A stretch of 64,000 bases of DNA from Bradyrhizobium sp. WBOS07. Lineage in GTDB: Bacteria; Pseudomonadota; Alphaproteobacteria; Rhizobiales; Xanthobacteraceae. Where the stretch lies: positions 5,661,501 to 5,725,500 of the forward strand of contig NZ_CP029008.1 of NCBI RefSeq assembly GCF_024585165.1, in the 5' to 3' direction. The position numbers were made by a program, and so were the translations under genes. A model generated the notes under the pieces. That model saw only the letters and a list, made by a program, of their open reading frames with translations, made no database searches and was not told where the DNA came from. This document shows positions 44,854-53,020 of the stretch, one piece after another (the first letter of the stretch is position 1; each line of letters starts with the position of its first letter).

Positions 44854-47607
44854 ATGTCCAAGGATGCCAACTCCGCAGAGAAGCGTATCGATCGATTTTT
44901 TTCCGGGCCCGGAGCCCGGGCCGATGATTGGCGCGATCTCGTGGAAGCAGCGAAGACCTGGGCGCGGGCCGGCAATCGCGCGGCCTACGATGCGGCGCTG
45001 GCCGAGCTCTCGGTCACCGAGGAATTTCATGGCTATCCCGGTCTGCACCTGATGGCGGCGTTGCGGGAAGCCGCAGCAGCCGGCGACGGGGCCACATCGT
45101 TCGCGCTTGCGACGAAGATCGCCCAGGCGCTGGCGACCCGGTCGTTCCGTCAGCATGCCAGCGACTGGAGCGCGAAGGACGAGGGCAATGGCGATGTGCC
45201 CGAACTGGTGCCGCCGTCGTTTGGCGGGCCCACGACGCGCCGGCCCTACTTCGAAACCCTCATCGTGACCGGGGTGTCGTCCAGCCAGTGGCCGGCACTC
45301 GCCGCCGAATGGCGCAAGCTGCGTCGTCCGATCGACGGCTTCATCTATGAGCCCGTCATTGTCGGCAGCCTCGAAGACGCGTTCTGCGCGACCATGCTCA
45401 ACCCTGATATCGCCGCGGTCATCATCAACGAGGGTTTTGGCCTGCGGTCGCGGCACGAAGCGCCGGTGCTTCGCTCGATCATGGCGACCGCCGGTCTCAA
45501 GGATGAAGCCGACGCATCCGCGCTCCGGCTCGCCCAGATCATCAAGCGGATCCGGCCGGAGCTCGACCTCTACATGATCTCGAATCGAGACGTCGAGGAA
45601 TTGGCAGGTAATCCCGAAGCCAGTGTCGTCCGCCGCATCTTCTATTCGGTGGAAGAGCTGCTGGAGCTGCATCTGTCGATCCTCGAAGGCATCCAGGACC
45701 GGTACGACACACCGTTCTTCGACAACCTCAAGAAATATGCGCAGCGTCCGATCGGGACGTTCCACGCACTGCCGATCGCCCGCGGCAAGTCGATCTTCAA
45801 GTCGGACTGGATCCGCGACATGGGCGAGTTCTACGGCCCGAACCTTTTCCTGGCCGAGAGCAGCGCCACCACGGGCGGCCTCGACAGCATGCTGGAGCCG
45901 ACCGGCAACATCAAGAAGGCGCAGGAGAAGGCGGCAAGGGCACTTGGTGCCGATCGCGTCTTCTTCGTCACCAACGGCACTTCGACATCGAACAAGATGG
46001 CAGTGCAGGCGCTGCTTGCGCCCGGCGATATCGCGATCGTCGATCGCAACTGCCACAAGTCGCACCATTACGGCATGGTGCTGGCGGGTGCGCAGCCGCT
46101 CTATGTCGAAGCGTTCCCGATGACGGAATATTCGATGTACGGCGCCGTGCCGCTGAAGACGATCAAGCAGGCGCTGCTCAATGCCAAGGCCGACGGTCGG
46201 CTCGACCGCGTCAAGATGGTCGATCTCACCAACTGCACCTTCGACGGACACATCTACAACACGCGCCGCGTGATGGAGGAGTGTCTCGCCATCAAGCCGG
46301 ACCTGATCTTCCTGTGGGACGAGGCCTGGTTCGGCTTCGCGCGCTTCTCGCCGTTCCTGCGTCGGCGCACCGCCATGGGCGCCGCCAATGAGATCGAGGC
46401 GTGGATGCACGATCCGAAGTCCGTGGCGGCCTATGAGAAGCAGCAGGCCGAACTCGGCAAGAACCCGTCGGACGAGATGCTGCTCAAAACCAGGCTCATC
46501 CCTGATCCGCGGCAGATCCGCCTTCGCGTCTACCAGACCAACTCGACGCACAAGTCGATGTCGGCGATCCGGCAAGGCTCCATGCTCTCGGTGAAGGACG
46601 TCGAGTTCCATACGGTCGAGCAGCAGTTCAAGGAGGCCGTGTTCACGCACGCCTCCACCAGTCCGAACCAGCAGCTCATCGCCAGCCTGGATATCTCGCG
46701 GCGGCAGATGGAGCTGGAGGGTTACGGCCTCGTGGCCAACGCGATCGAGATCGCGTTCGCGATCCGCCATGCGGTCAACAACAATCCGCTGATTTCGAAG
46801 TATTTCCGGGTGCTTGGCGCAGATGCCATGGTGCCGGCGCAGTACCGCCAGAGTGGATTTACCGATTATCTTGCGGCCGGCGTGAACTGGGCGAATACGC
46901 TGAGGAGCTTCGACGAGGACGAGTTCTGCCTCGACCCGACCCGCATGACGCTGGTGTGCGGAACGGCCGGCTACGACGGCACGCAGTTCAAGGGCATTTT
47001 GGCGAGCGAGTACAACATCCAGGTCAACAAAACCTCGCGCAACTCGGTCCTGGTCCAGTCCAACATCAACAACACCCGGAGCGACGTCGCGCATCTCATT
47101 CGCGTGCTCGCCGAGATCGCGGGCGAGATCGATCGTGGGCTGGCTCAAGGCGGCGCCAATGCGCGGAAGACCTTTGAGGCACGGGTAGCGAGCCTGATGA
47201 AGGATGTGCCCGATCTGCCGAATTTCTCGCACTTCCATCCGAGCTTCCGCGGCGATGCGGGAGCGAAGACCAACGAGGGCGACATCCGCACCGGCTTCTA
47301 TGCCGCTTATGACGTGGCGGGCTGCGAGCATATCCGCCTGAACGATCCCGAGATCGACCGGCGGCTGAAAGCGGGCCCAGAGCTTGTCTCGGCAAACTTC
47401 GTCATCCCGTATCCGCCGGGCTTCCCGATCATGGTGCCGGGCCAGGTCATCACCCAGGAGACCATCGACTTCATGCGCAAGCTCGATGTGAAGGAGATCC
47501 ACGGCTACGACGCCAAGGAAGGTCTCAAGCTCGTGCGCACCGAAGCCTTGGCCAAGATCGGCAGGCCCAAGCCGGCCGCGGCGCCAAAGCTCAAGGCTGC
47601 ATCTTAA
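44854..47607 (+). CDS. Large PLP-dependent Orn/Lys/Arg-type decarboxylase
   Basis: The 917-residue protein is a fold-type I PLP decarboxylase of the Orn/Lys/Arg group. The PLP lysine lies in NSTHKSMSAIRQGSM (Lys567). VFFVTNGTSTSNKMAVQALL, DRNCHKSHHYGMVL and LIFLWDEAWFGFARFSP are other hallmark segments. The first 250 residues are extra compared with biosynthetic enzymes and include a receiver-like wing region, as in inducible acid-resistance decarboxylases, but the sequence is divergent. The amino acid is not determinable by eye. It is followed 12 bases later by an AspT-type exchanger. Confidence 0.88.
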   Translation: MSKDANSAEKRIDRFFSGPGARADDWRDLVEAAKTWARAGNRAAYDAALAELSVTEEFHGYPGLHLMAALREAAAAGDGATSFALATKIAQALATRSFRQHASDWSAKDEGNGDVPELVPPSFGGPTTRRPYFETLIVTGVSSSQWPALAAEWRKLRRPIDGFIYEPVIVGSLEDAFCATMLNPDIAAVIINEGFGLRSRHEAPVLRSIMATAGLKDEADASALRLAQIIKRIRPELDLYMISNRDVEELAGNPEASVVRRIFYSVEELLELHLSILEGIQDRYDTPFFDNLKKYAQRPIGTFHALPIARGKSIFKSDWIRDMGEFYGPNLFLAESSATTGGLDSMLEPTGNIKKAQEKAARALGADRVFFVTNGTSTSNKMAVQALLAPGDIAIVDRNCHKSHHYGMVLAGAQPLYVEAFPMTEYSMYGAVPLKTIKQALLNAKADGRLDRVKMVDLTNCTFDGHIYNTRRVMEECLAIKPDLIFLWDEAWFGFARFSPFLRRRTAMGAANEIEAWMHDPKSVAAYEKQQAELGKNPSDEMLLKTRLIPDPRQIRLRVYQTNSTHKSMSAIRQGSMLSVKDVEFHTVEQQFKEAVFTHASTSPNQQLIASLDISRRQMELEGYGLVANAIEIAFAIRHAVNNNPLISKYFRVLGADAMVPAQYRQSGFTDYLAAGVNWANTLRSFDEDEFCLDPTRMTLVCGTAGYDGTQFKGILASEYNIQVNKTSRNSVLVQSNINNTRSDVAHLIRVLAEIAGEIDRGLAQGGANARKTFEARVASLMKDVPDLPNFSHFHPSFRGDAGAKTNEGDIRTGFYAAYDVAGCEHIRLNDPEIDRRLKAGPELVSANFVIPYPPGFPIMVPGQVITQETIDFMRKLDVKEIHGYDAKEGLKLVRTEALAKIGRPKPAAAPKLKAAS

Positions 47608-47619
47608 AGGGGATCGCAC

Positions 47620-49320
47620 ATGCAGGGCTTTTTCACATTTCTTCAGCAGTACCCGTATCTGCTGCTGTTCTTCGTCGTCGGCCTCGCCGTCTATATCGGA
47701 CGGGCCAGCATCAAGGGTTATGGTCTCGGCATGGTCGCCGGCGCCATCGTGGTGGGTGCGGGCCTGTCGGTGTGGGCCTCCACCTACGGCGTGAAGCTCG
47801 AGCTGAACAATTTCGCCAAGAGCCTCTTCTACTACCTCTTCATGTACGGTGTGGGCTTGCGCGTCGGTCCCTCCTTCATCAACAGCCTGAAGGGCGACGG
47901 CCTCAAGTTCTGCATTCTCGCCGTCGTATCGAGCGTGCTTGGCCTTGCGCTGGTGGTGATCGGTGCAAAGCTGTTCGCGCTCCCCCCAGGCGCGGCGGGT
48001 GGCATGCTGGCGGGATCGCAGACCATGTCGGCCGCGATCGGCTCGGCGGAGCAGGCCGTCACATCAGGTGTCGTCAAGCTCCCTGCGGGCATGAAGCCCG
48101 AGGACGCATCCGGCATGATCGCGCTCTCGTACGGCATCACCTATATCTGGGGCACTGTCGGCATCATCCTGATCTGCAAATACCTGCCGCGCTGGTGGGG
48201 TGTCGATGCCAAGGCCGCTGCGAAGCAATATGAGCAGGAGTTCGGGGTCAAGGATCTCGAAGGCGGCGGCCTCACCGGCTATCGCCAATTCGGGCTGCGC
48301 GCATATCGGTTGGAGAACCCTGCGACCGCGGGCATGAGCATCGCCAAGTTCCGTGCGATGAATCCCGAGTATCGGATCGTCAACGTGGGGCGGAACGGCG
48401 AGCCGCAGGGTGCCGACGCCGATCTCGTGCTGCAAAAGGGCGACATCGTCGCCCTTGGCGGCTCGACCGAGCATCTCACCGACAAGATGGGCCTGATCGG
48501 TCCCGAGGTCGCCGACGCCAAGACGCTCGGCATTCCCATGGACCAAGCAGACATCCTCGTCACCAACAAGGACATGGTGGGACGCACGTTCGAGTCCTTC
48601 CGTGACACCGCGATCGCCGGCCAGTTGCAGGTGACCAAGGTCGAGCGCGGCGGCGTGCAGATCCCGGCCGGTCTGAAGACCAAGCTGGAGCGGATGGACA
48701 TCGTCTCGGTGGTCGGCTTGAAGTCCGCTGTCAACGAGCTCGGCGAGATGTGGGGCCGCATTGCGCGGACCAACACGTCGACCGACCTGCTGACCCTTTC
48801 GGTCGGCATGATCATCGGCTTCCTGATCGGCATGGTGGAATTCCCGGCGTTCGGCGCCAAGGTCGGCCTCGGCAACGCGGGCGGTCTGTTGCTGTCGGGC
48901 GTGATCGTCTCCTCCATCGTGTCGCGGCTGCGTTTCTTCGGCAATACGCCGAACGCTGCGCGCAACGTGCTGGAGGATCTCGGTCTCGTGGTGTTCGTCG
49001 CCATCGTCGGTGTCAATGCCGGTGCCGGTCTCCTTGCTCAGCTCACCGGTGCGGTTGCGCTGAAGATCTTCATCGTCGGCTTCATCGCTTGCACGATCCC
49101 GCCCTTCATCGTTTGGGCGATCGGGTTCCACGTGTTCAAGATCAATCCGGCCGTGTTGATGGGCGGCGTGGCCGGTGCCCGTTCGCACTCCGGTCCTTGC
49201 CGGGAGGCTGCGGTTGAGATCCAGAGCTCCGTGCCCTGGATCGGTTTCCCGGTCGGCTATGCCGTCTCGGGGATTCTGCTCACCGTGTTCGGCTACTTCG
49301 CAATGCTTCTGGCTCAATAG
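47620..49320 (+). CDS. AspT/YidE-family exchanger (AAE family), second copy
   Basis: The 566-residue protein has a first membrane block (LAVYIGRASIKGYGLG, FMYGVGLRVGPSF), two RCK_C domains (about 210-375) and a second block with GLVVFVAIVGVNAGAGL and GGVAGARSHSGPCREA. This is the layout of aspartate:alanine exchangers. It follows the decarboxylase directly, so the pair could form an electrogenic amino-acid/amine or aspartate/alanine cycle that consumes cytoplasmic protons. The specificity is unknown. The paralogue at 40960 lies upstream in the opposite direction. Confidence 0.92.
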   Translation: MQGFFTFLQQYPYLLLFFVVGLAVYIGRASIKGYGLGMVAGAIVVGAGLSVWASTYGVKLELNNFAKSLFYYLFMYGVGLRVGPSFINSLKGDGLKFCILAVVSSVLGLALVVIGAKLFALPPGAAGGMLAGSQTMSAAIGSAEQAVTSGVVKLPAGMKPEDASGMIALSYGITYIWGTVGIILICKYLPRWWGVDAKAAAKQYEQEFGVKDLEGGGLTGYRQFGLRAYRLENPATAGMSIAKFRAMNPEYRIVNVGRNGEPQGADADLVLQKGDIVALGGSTEHLTDKMGLIGPEVADAKTLGIPMDQADILVTNKDMVGRTFESFRDTAIAGQLQVTKVERGGVQIPAGLKTKLERMDIVSVVGLKSAVNELGEMWGRIARTNTSTDLLTLSVGMIIGFLIGMVEFPAFGAKVGLGNAGGLLLSGVIVSSIVSRLRFFGNTPNAARNVLEDLGLVVFVAIVGVNAGAGLLAQLTGAVALKIFIVGFIACTIPPFIVWAIGFHVFKINPAVLMGGVAGARSHSGPCREAAVEIQSSVPWIGFPVGYAVSGILLTVFGYFAMLLAQ

Positions 49321-49344
49321 CGAGCCAAACTCAGGGGAAAGTAA

Positions 49345-49770
49345 ATGAAGAAACTCGTAGCTGTTGCTGCTCTGGTTCTCGGTGTCGCCGGCTTCAGCGC
49401 GCCCTCGCGCGCCGAAACCGGCAGCGTCACCGTGATCTTCACCAAGGGCGGCTTCATCGTCGGCGTCGGAGGCGGCGAGGGCGTGCTGCGCCTGCGCGGC
49501 AAGAACTATCCGTTCACCGTATCCGGTATGAGCGTCGGTTTGACCGTGGGGGCCTCGACCACCAAGTTCGTCGGGCGTGCCTTGAACTTGCGCGGCCCGG
49601 CTTCGATCGAGGGGTCATACGCGGTGGGCGGGGCCGGGGGCGCCGTTGCGGCTGGTGCTGGTGCGGTTCAACTGCAGAACGCCAATGGCGTGATCCTGCA
49701 GCTCAGCGGGCCGAAAGTGGGCGCCGAGGTATCGGCCGCCGTCGGCGGGGTCACGATCCGGCTGAAATAG
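49345..49770 (+). CDS. Small exported Gly-rich protein (family paralogue of 57672)
   Basis: The 141-residue product has a signal peptide (VAVAALVLGVAGFSAPSRA). A Gly-rich body follows, with VTVIFTKGGFIVGVGGGEGVLRLRG, a central GG-x-GGA-x-A segment and a hydrophobic C-terminus ending VTIRLK. It is clearly paralogous to the protein at 57672. The family is not one I can name, though I have seen similar short exported proteins in Bradyrhizobium. It is probably the last gene of the decarboxylase operon and is followed by a strong terminator. Confidence 0.75.
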   Translation: MKKLVAVAALVLGVAGFSAPSRAETGSVTVIFTKGGFIVGVGGGEGVLRLRGKNYPFTVSGMSVGLTVGASTTKFVGRALNLRGPASIEGSYAVGGAGGAVAAGAGAVQLQNANGVILQLSGPKVGAEVSAAVGGVTIRLK

Positions 49771-49783
49771 ACGTGAAGGCAAA

Positions 49784-49812
49784 AAATAGGCCGCGTACCG
49801 CGCGGCCTATTT
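49784..49812. terminator. Bidirectional intrinsic terminator
   Basis: A 12-bp perfect stem (AAATAGGCCGCG / CGCGGCCTATTT) with a 5-base loop and A/T runs at both ends lies between the convergent genes ending at 49770 and 49822. It can stop transcription from both sides. Confidence 0.88.
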
Positions 49813-49821
49813 CGATCTCGT

Positions 49822-50622
49822 TTAGTAGCGCTCCTGCACGAACTTCATCCCCCGCAGGCTCGTCTGGTCATTGTAGCGTCCCTTGTCGGAGCGCGGCGGC
49901 AGCTTGACCTTGTCCTTCTTGATCCGCTTGTGCGGGATCGAGTCCAGCAGATGCGCGATACAATTCAGCCGCGCCCGCCGCTTGTCATCGGACCTGACGA
50001 TCGTCCATGGCGCATGCTTGGAGCTCGTTGCCTCGAACATCAGATCGCGAGCCCTCGAATAATCGTACCAGCGCCGATAGGACTCGGTGTCCATCGGGCT
50101 CAGTTTCCACTGTCGCAACGGATCGTCGATCCTGGCGCGGAACCGTCGCTCCTGCTCGTCCATCCCGACCTCGAGCCAGATCTTGATCAGGATGATCCCG
50201 CTCTCGACGAGATGCTTCTCCATCTGGGGACACAGGGTGAGGAACCGCTTGTGGTCCTCAGGTGAGCAGAAGCCCATGACATATTCCACGCCGGCGCGGT
50301 TGTACCAACTCCGGTCGAAGATCACGACTTCGCCGCCTGCAGGGAAATGCTGCATGTAACGCTGGATGTAGAGCTGCGACTTCTCACGGTCGGAGGGCGC
50401 GGGCAGGGCGACCACGCGGAACACGCGGGGGCTGACCTTTTCGGTGATCGCCTTGATCGTGCCGCCCTTGCCCGCGGCATCACGGCCTTCGAAGAACACG
50501 ACGACGCGGAGCTTCTTCTCCTTCACCCAGTCCTGGAGATGGCAGAGCTGGACCTGAAGCTTCTCCAGCTCCTTTTCGTAAGTCTTGCGCTTCATCCGCG
50601 CGCCGTCTTCGTCCTTCGCCAT
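49822..50622 (-). CDS. ppk2: Polyphosphate kinase 2 (PPK2)
   Basis: The 266-residue P-loop enzyme moves phosphate between polyphosphate and nucleotides. It shows Walker A FEGRDAAGKGGTIK, Walker B VVIFDRSWYNRAGVEYVMGF, and the lid RRFRARIDDPLRQWKLSPMD, with the C-terminal WTIVRSDDKRRARLNCI. The size fits class I single-domain PPK2, which often favours GTP or ATP synthesis from polyphosphate. The ATG at 50622 (MAKDEDG) is preferred. It follows the hypothetical gene at 50668 by 46 bases and is under the same FNR box. Confidence 0.93.
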   Translation of the reverse strand: MAKDEDGARMKRKTYEKELEKLQVQLCHLQDWVKEKKLRVVVFFEGRDAAGKGGTIKAITEKVSPRVFRVVALPAPSDREKSQLYIQRYMQHFPAGGEVVIFDRSWYNRAGVEYVMGFCSPEDHKRFLTLCPQMEKHLVESGIILIKIWLEVGMDEQERRFRARIDDPLRQWKLSPMDTESYRRWYDYSRARDLMFEATSSKHAPWTIVRSDDKRRARLNCIAHLLDSIPHKRIKKDKVKLPPRSDKGRYNDQTSLRGMKFVQERY

Positions 50623-50667
50623 GCCCTGCCTTTCGCTATGCCCAATCAAGTCCGGCAAAAGGAATGA

Positions 50668-51123
50668 TCAATCGCCCCAGGAAATCGTGACGCCGATGTC
50701 GCCGGGCATGCCGCCGGGGAAGTCGATGATCTGGTAACTGATGCGATAGCCGCGCGGCTTCAGATAGTCGGTCCAGAGCTGGAAGATCTCCTTGGGGATA
50801 CCGGTCAGCGTCTTCTCCCAGCCCGCTTCCTGCTGGTTGATGGCGCGGCCCTTGTCGGTGCATAGCGTGTTGGGAAAGCGATACACCTGCACCTCGGTCA
50901 GACCGTTTCGCACTGCACGCTGGATGATGGTGGCGGCAAGCTGGATCTTCTCTTCCTCGGTTTTGCCCGACGGTTTGCTCAGCCGCTCGATCAAGGCGCG
51001 CTTCTCGTCCTCCGCCGCAGCGGCGAGCCGGGCATATTCCTCCGCCTTTTCGGCCTCCTTCAGGGCGGCTTCCTTGCGGATTTGCATGGCATTGGGGATC
51101 AGGGCGTCGAGATTGGCGGACAT
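50668..51123 (-). CDS. Hypothetical protein with an N-terminal helix
   Basis: The 151-residue product has a long charged N-terminal helix (IRKEAALKEAEKAEEYARLAAAAEDEKRALIERL). A compact C-terminal domain follows with VQVYRFPNTLCTDKGRAIN and YRISYQIIDFPGGMPGDIGVTISW. No family name is recognised. It is the first gene of a transcript with ppk2, with an FNR box 68 bases upstream, so a role in the polyphosphate response is possible but not shown. The ATG at 51123 (GGAGAC upstream) is preferred over 51153. Confidence 0.7.
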   Translation of the reverse strand: MSANLDALIPNAMQIRKEAALKEAEKAEEYARLAAAAEDEKRALIERLSKPSGKTEEEKIQLAATIIQRAVRNGLTEVQVYRFPNTLCTDKGRAINQQEAGWEKTLTGIPKEIFQLWTDYLKPRGYRISYQIIDFPGGMPGDIGVTISWGD

Positions 51124-51190
51124 TGCCGATGTCTCCTGCTGCTCGGTTTTCACTGCTTGAGCAAGGCTAGGTCGGACGGACTCAATTCTG

Positions 51191-51204
51191 TTGATTCATA
51201 TCAA
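51191..51204. promoter_or_regulatory. FNR/FixK box TTGATTCATATCAA
   Basis: The site is a perfect palindrome and lies between divergent transcripts. It would start transcription near 51156 (33 nt before the hypothetical-ppk2 pair) and near 51239 (36 nt before the YiaW-like gene). Confidence 0.85.
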
Positions 51205-51274
51205 GCAAAGCGGAGCCGCGATCCCCAATCTGCTATAAGGACCGCAGCAGCGTGTCCCTGATCTGGAGAGCAAG

Positions 51275-51733
51275 TTGAGCGAACAGCTTCATCCGATGGC
51301 ACCACACCATCTGCCCTTCTACATCATCGCGCCAGGGCAAACCGACGTGTTGATGATCGTGACGGGCATCATCCTGATCGGGGCCGTTTTCGGGGTAGGG
51401 CTGTTGTACTGGCATTTGCACAGCCTGCCCGAGCGCATGGCGCACAAGACCCAGAAGCTGCAGTTCGAGATCGTCGCCGTGCTGGGACTTCTCGCGCTGT
51501 TCACACACGAGCATCTGTACTGGATCGCGGCCCTGGTGCTCGCCCTGATCGAGCTGCCGGACTTCGGAACGCCGCTGCGCAGCATCGCGGGGTCGGTGGA
51601 GAGGATCGCAGATAGCACGTCACAAGTTGGTGCGAGCGAGGCGCCTCAGCCGGACACCGCAGCCGCTCCGGCAACGGTCAGCCAGGAGGATCAGATCGTG
51701 GATACCGAGCAGAAGGTGCGCAGTCATGCTTGA
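51275..51733 (+). CDS. YiaW-like (DUF3302-type) small inner-membrane protein
   Basis: The 152-residue product has two hydrophobic segments (VLMIVTGIILIGAVFGVGLLYW and FEIVAVLGLLALFTHEHLYWIAALVLALI) linked by a basic loop. A Pro/Ala-rich soluble tail follows. The pattern and its pairing with an HlyD-type gene resemble the E. coli YiaW/YiaV pair. The start is a TTG at 51275 with GGAGAG upstream. Its end overlaps the HlyD gene by 8 bases. Confidence 0.6.
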   Translation: MSEQLHPMAPHHLPFYIIAPGQTDVLMIVTGIILIGAVFGVGLLYWHLHSLPERMAHKTQKLQFEIVAVLGLLALFTHEHLYWIAALVLALIELPDFGTPLRSIAGSVERIADSTSQVGASEAPQPDTAAAPATVSQEDQIVDTEQKVRSHA

Positions 51734-52961
51734 GCTCATCATCTGCTCGCTCCTGACCATTCTTCCTGACTACCTCTATCGGCGCTTCGTCCAAGGCAAG
51801 CGGTTCGGTAAGGAGATCACGCTCTTCTCCGTTTGGTACGAGCTGCGCTGGGGCATCACCGGCTGCCTGATGCTGACCGTGGCGCTGATCACCAGCGTAT
51901 TCTTTTTCCATCCGGCGACGTCCAACGCGGCATTGCTGTTCCGGACCGTCCCGATCCTGCCCGAGGGATCGGGCCGTGTCGCCGAGGTCAACGTCGGCTA
52001 CAGCCAGGTCGTGAAGAAGGGCGAGGTCCTTTTCAGGCTCGACAATTCGAAGCAGACGGCCGCGCTCGAGACGGCCAGGCGCAAGGTCGCCGAGATCGAT
52101 GCTTCCATGGCGTCCGCGAGGTCCGATGTCGTCAAGGCCGAGGCGCAGATCCAGGAAGCCCGGGCCAGCTATCAGCAGGCCAAGGACGAGCTCGAAGTCA
52201 AGACGGAGTTGCAGCGTCGCAATCCCGGCATCGTGCCGCAGCGCGACATCGAGAAGCTTCAGGTCGTGGTCGACCAGCGTCAGGCCGGCATAGACGCAGC
52301 CGCCGCTGCGAAGGAATCGGCAGCCTTGCAGGTGTCGACGCTGTTGCCGGCGCAAAAGGCCAGCGCGGAAGCCTCGCTCGCGGAGGCGCAGGTCGATCTG
52401 GACAAGACCTTCGTCCGTGCCGGCGTCGACGGACGTGTCGAGCAGTTTCTCGTTCGCACCGGCGACGTCGTCAATCAGCTGATGCGGCCCGCCGGAATTT
52501 TGATTCCGGAAGGCGCCGGCCGGGAGCGGTTGCAGGCCGGATTCGGCCAGATTGAAGCAGGCGTGATGAAGGAAGGCATGGTCGCGGAGGCAACCTGCAT
52601 CTCCAGGCCATGGGCTGTCATCCCCCTGGTCGTGACTGCGGTCCAGGACTACATCGCAGCCGGCCAGTTTCGCACCGGCGAACAGCTCATCGAGGCTCAG
52701 AACCTCGCCAAGCCGGGTACGATCCTGGTATTCCTCGAACCGCTTTACAAGGGCGGCCTCGACGGCGTGACCGCCGGCAGCACCTGCATCGTGAACGCGT
52801 ACACCAGCAATCACGACGAGATCGTCGACCCCAAGACGTCGACCGGCAGGCGGATCGCTCTCCATGCCATCGACGCGATCGGATTCGTCCATGCGCTACT
52901 ACTGCGGATCCAGGCGCTGCTGCTGCCGTTCAAGACCCTGATCTTCAGCGGCGGACACTAG
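51726..52961 (+). CDS. HlyD/YiaV-like membrane fusion protein
   Basis: The 411-residue protein has an N-terminal membrane anchor (MLTVALITSVFFF), a biotinyl-lipoyl-like segment GRVAEVNVGYSQVVKKGEVLFRLD and a long coiled-coil hairpin (about 130-245). The second half of the lipoyl domain follows (VRAGVDGRVEQFLVRTGDVV). It is a periplasmic adaptor without an obvious transporter partner in the window; YiaW-type pairs likewise lack one. It may help envelope integrity. The gene overlaps the YiaW-like gene and is followed 41 bases later by a sensor kinase gene. Confidence 0.85.
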   Translation: MLELIICSLLTILPDYLYRRFVQGKRFGKEITLFSVWYELRWGITGCLMLTVALITSVFFFHPATSNAALLFRTVPILPEGSGRVAEVNVGYSQVVKKGEVLFRLDNSKQTAALETARRKVAEIDASMASARSDVVKAEAQIQEARASYQQAKDELEVKTELQRRNPGIVPQRDIEKLQVVVDQRQAGIDAAAAAKESAALQVSTLLPAQKASAEASLAEAQVDLDKTFVRAGVDGRVEQFLVRTGDVVNQLMRPAGILIPEGAGRERLQAGFGQIEAGVMKEGMVAEATCISRPWAVIPLVVTAVQDYIAAGQFRTGEQLIEAQNLAKPGTILVFLEPLYKGGLDGVTAGSTCIVNAYTSNHDEIVDPKTSTGRRIALHAIDAIGFVHALLLRIQALLLPFKTLIFSGGH

Positions 52962-53020
52962 AGCGATGGACAGGGTATTGAATCTGCCCGTCCGCAGAGA
53001 AATTGCTCTATGATTACTCG

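Noticed and set aside
44764..47619. 951-residue minus-strand frame opposite the decarboxylase
   Set aside because: Antisense shadow; the plus strand has the PLP motif and ribosome site.
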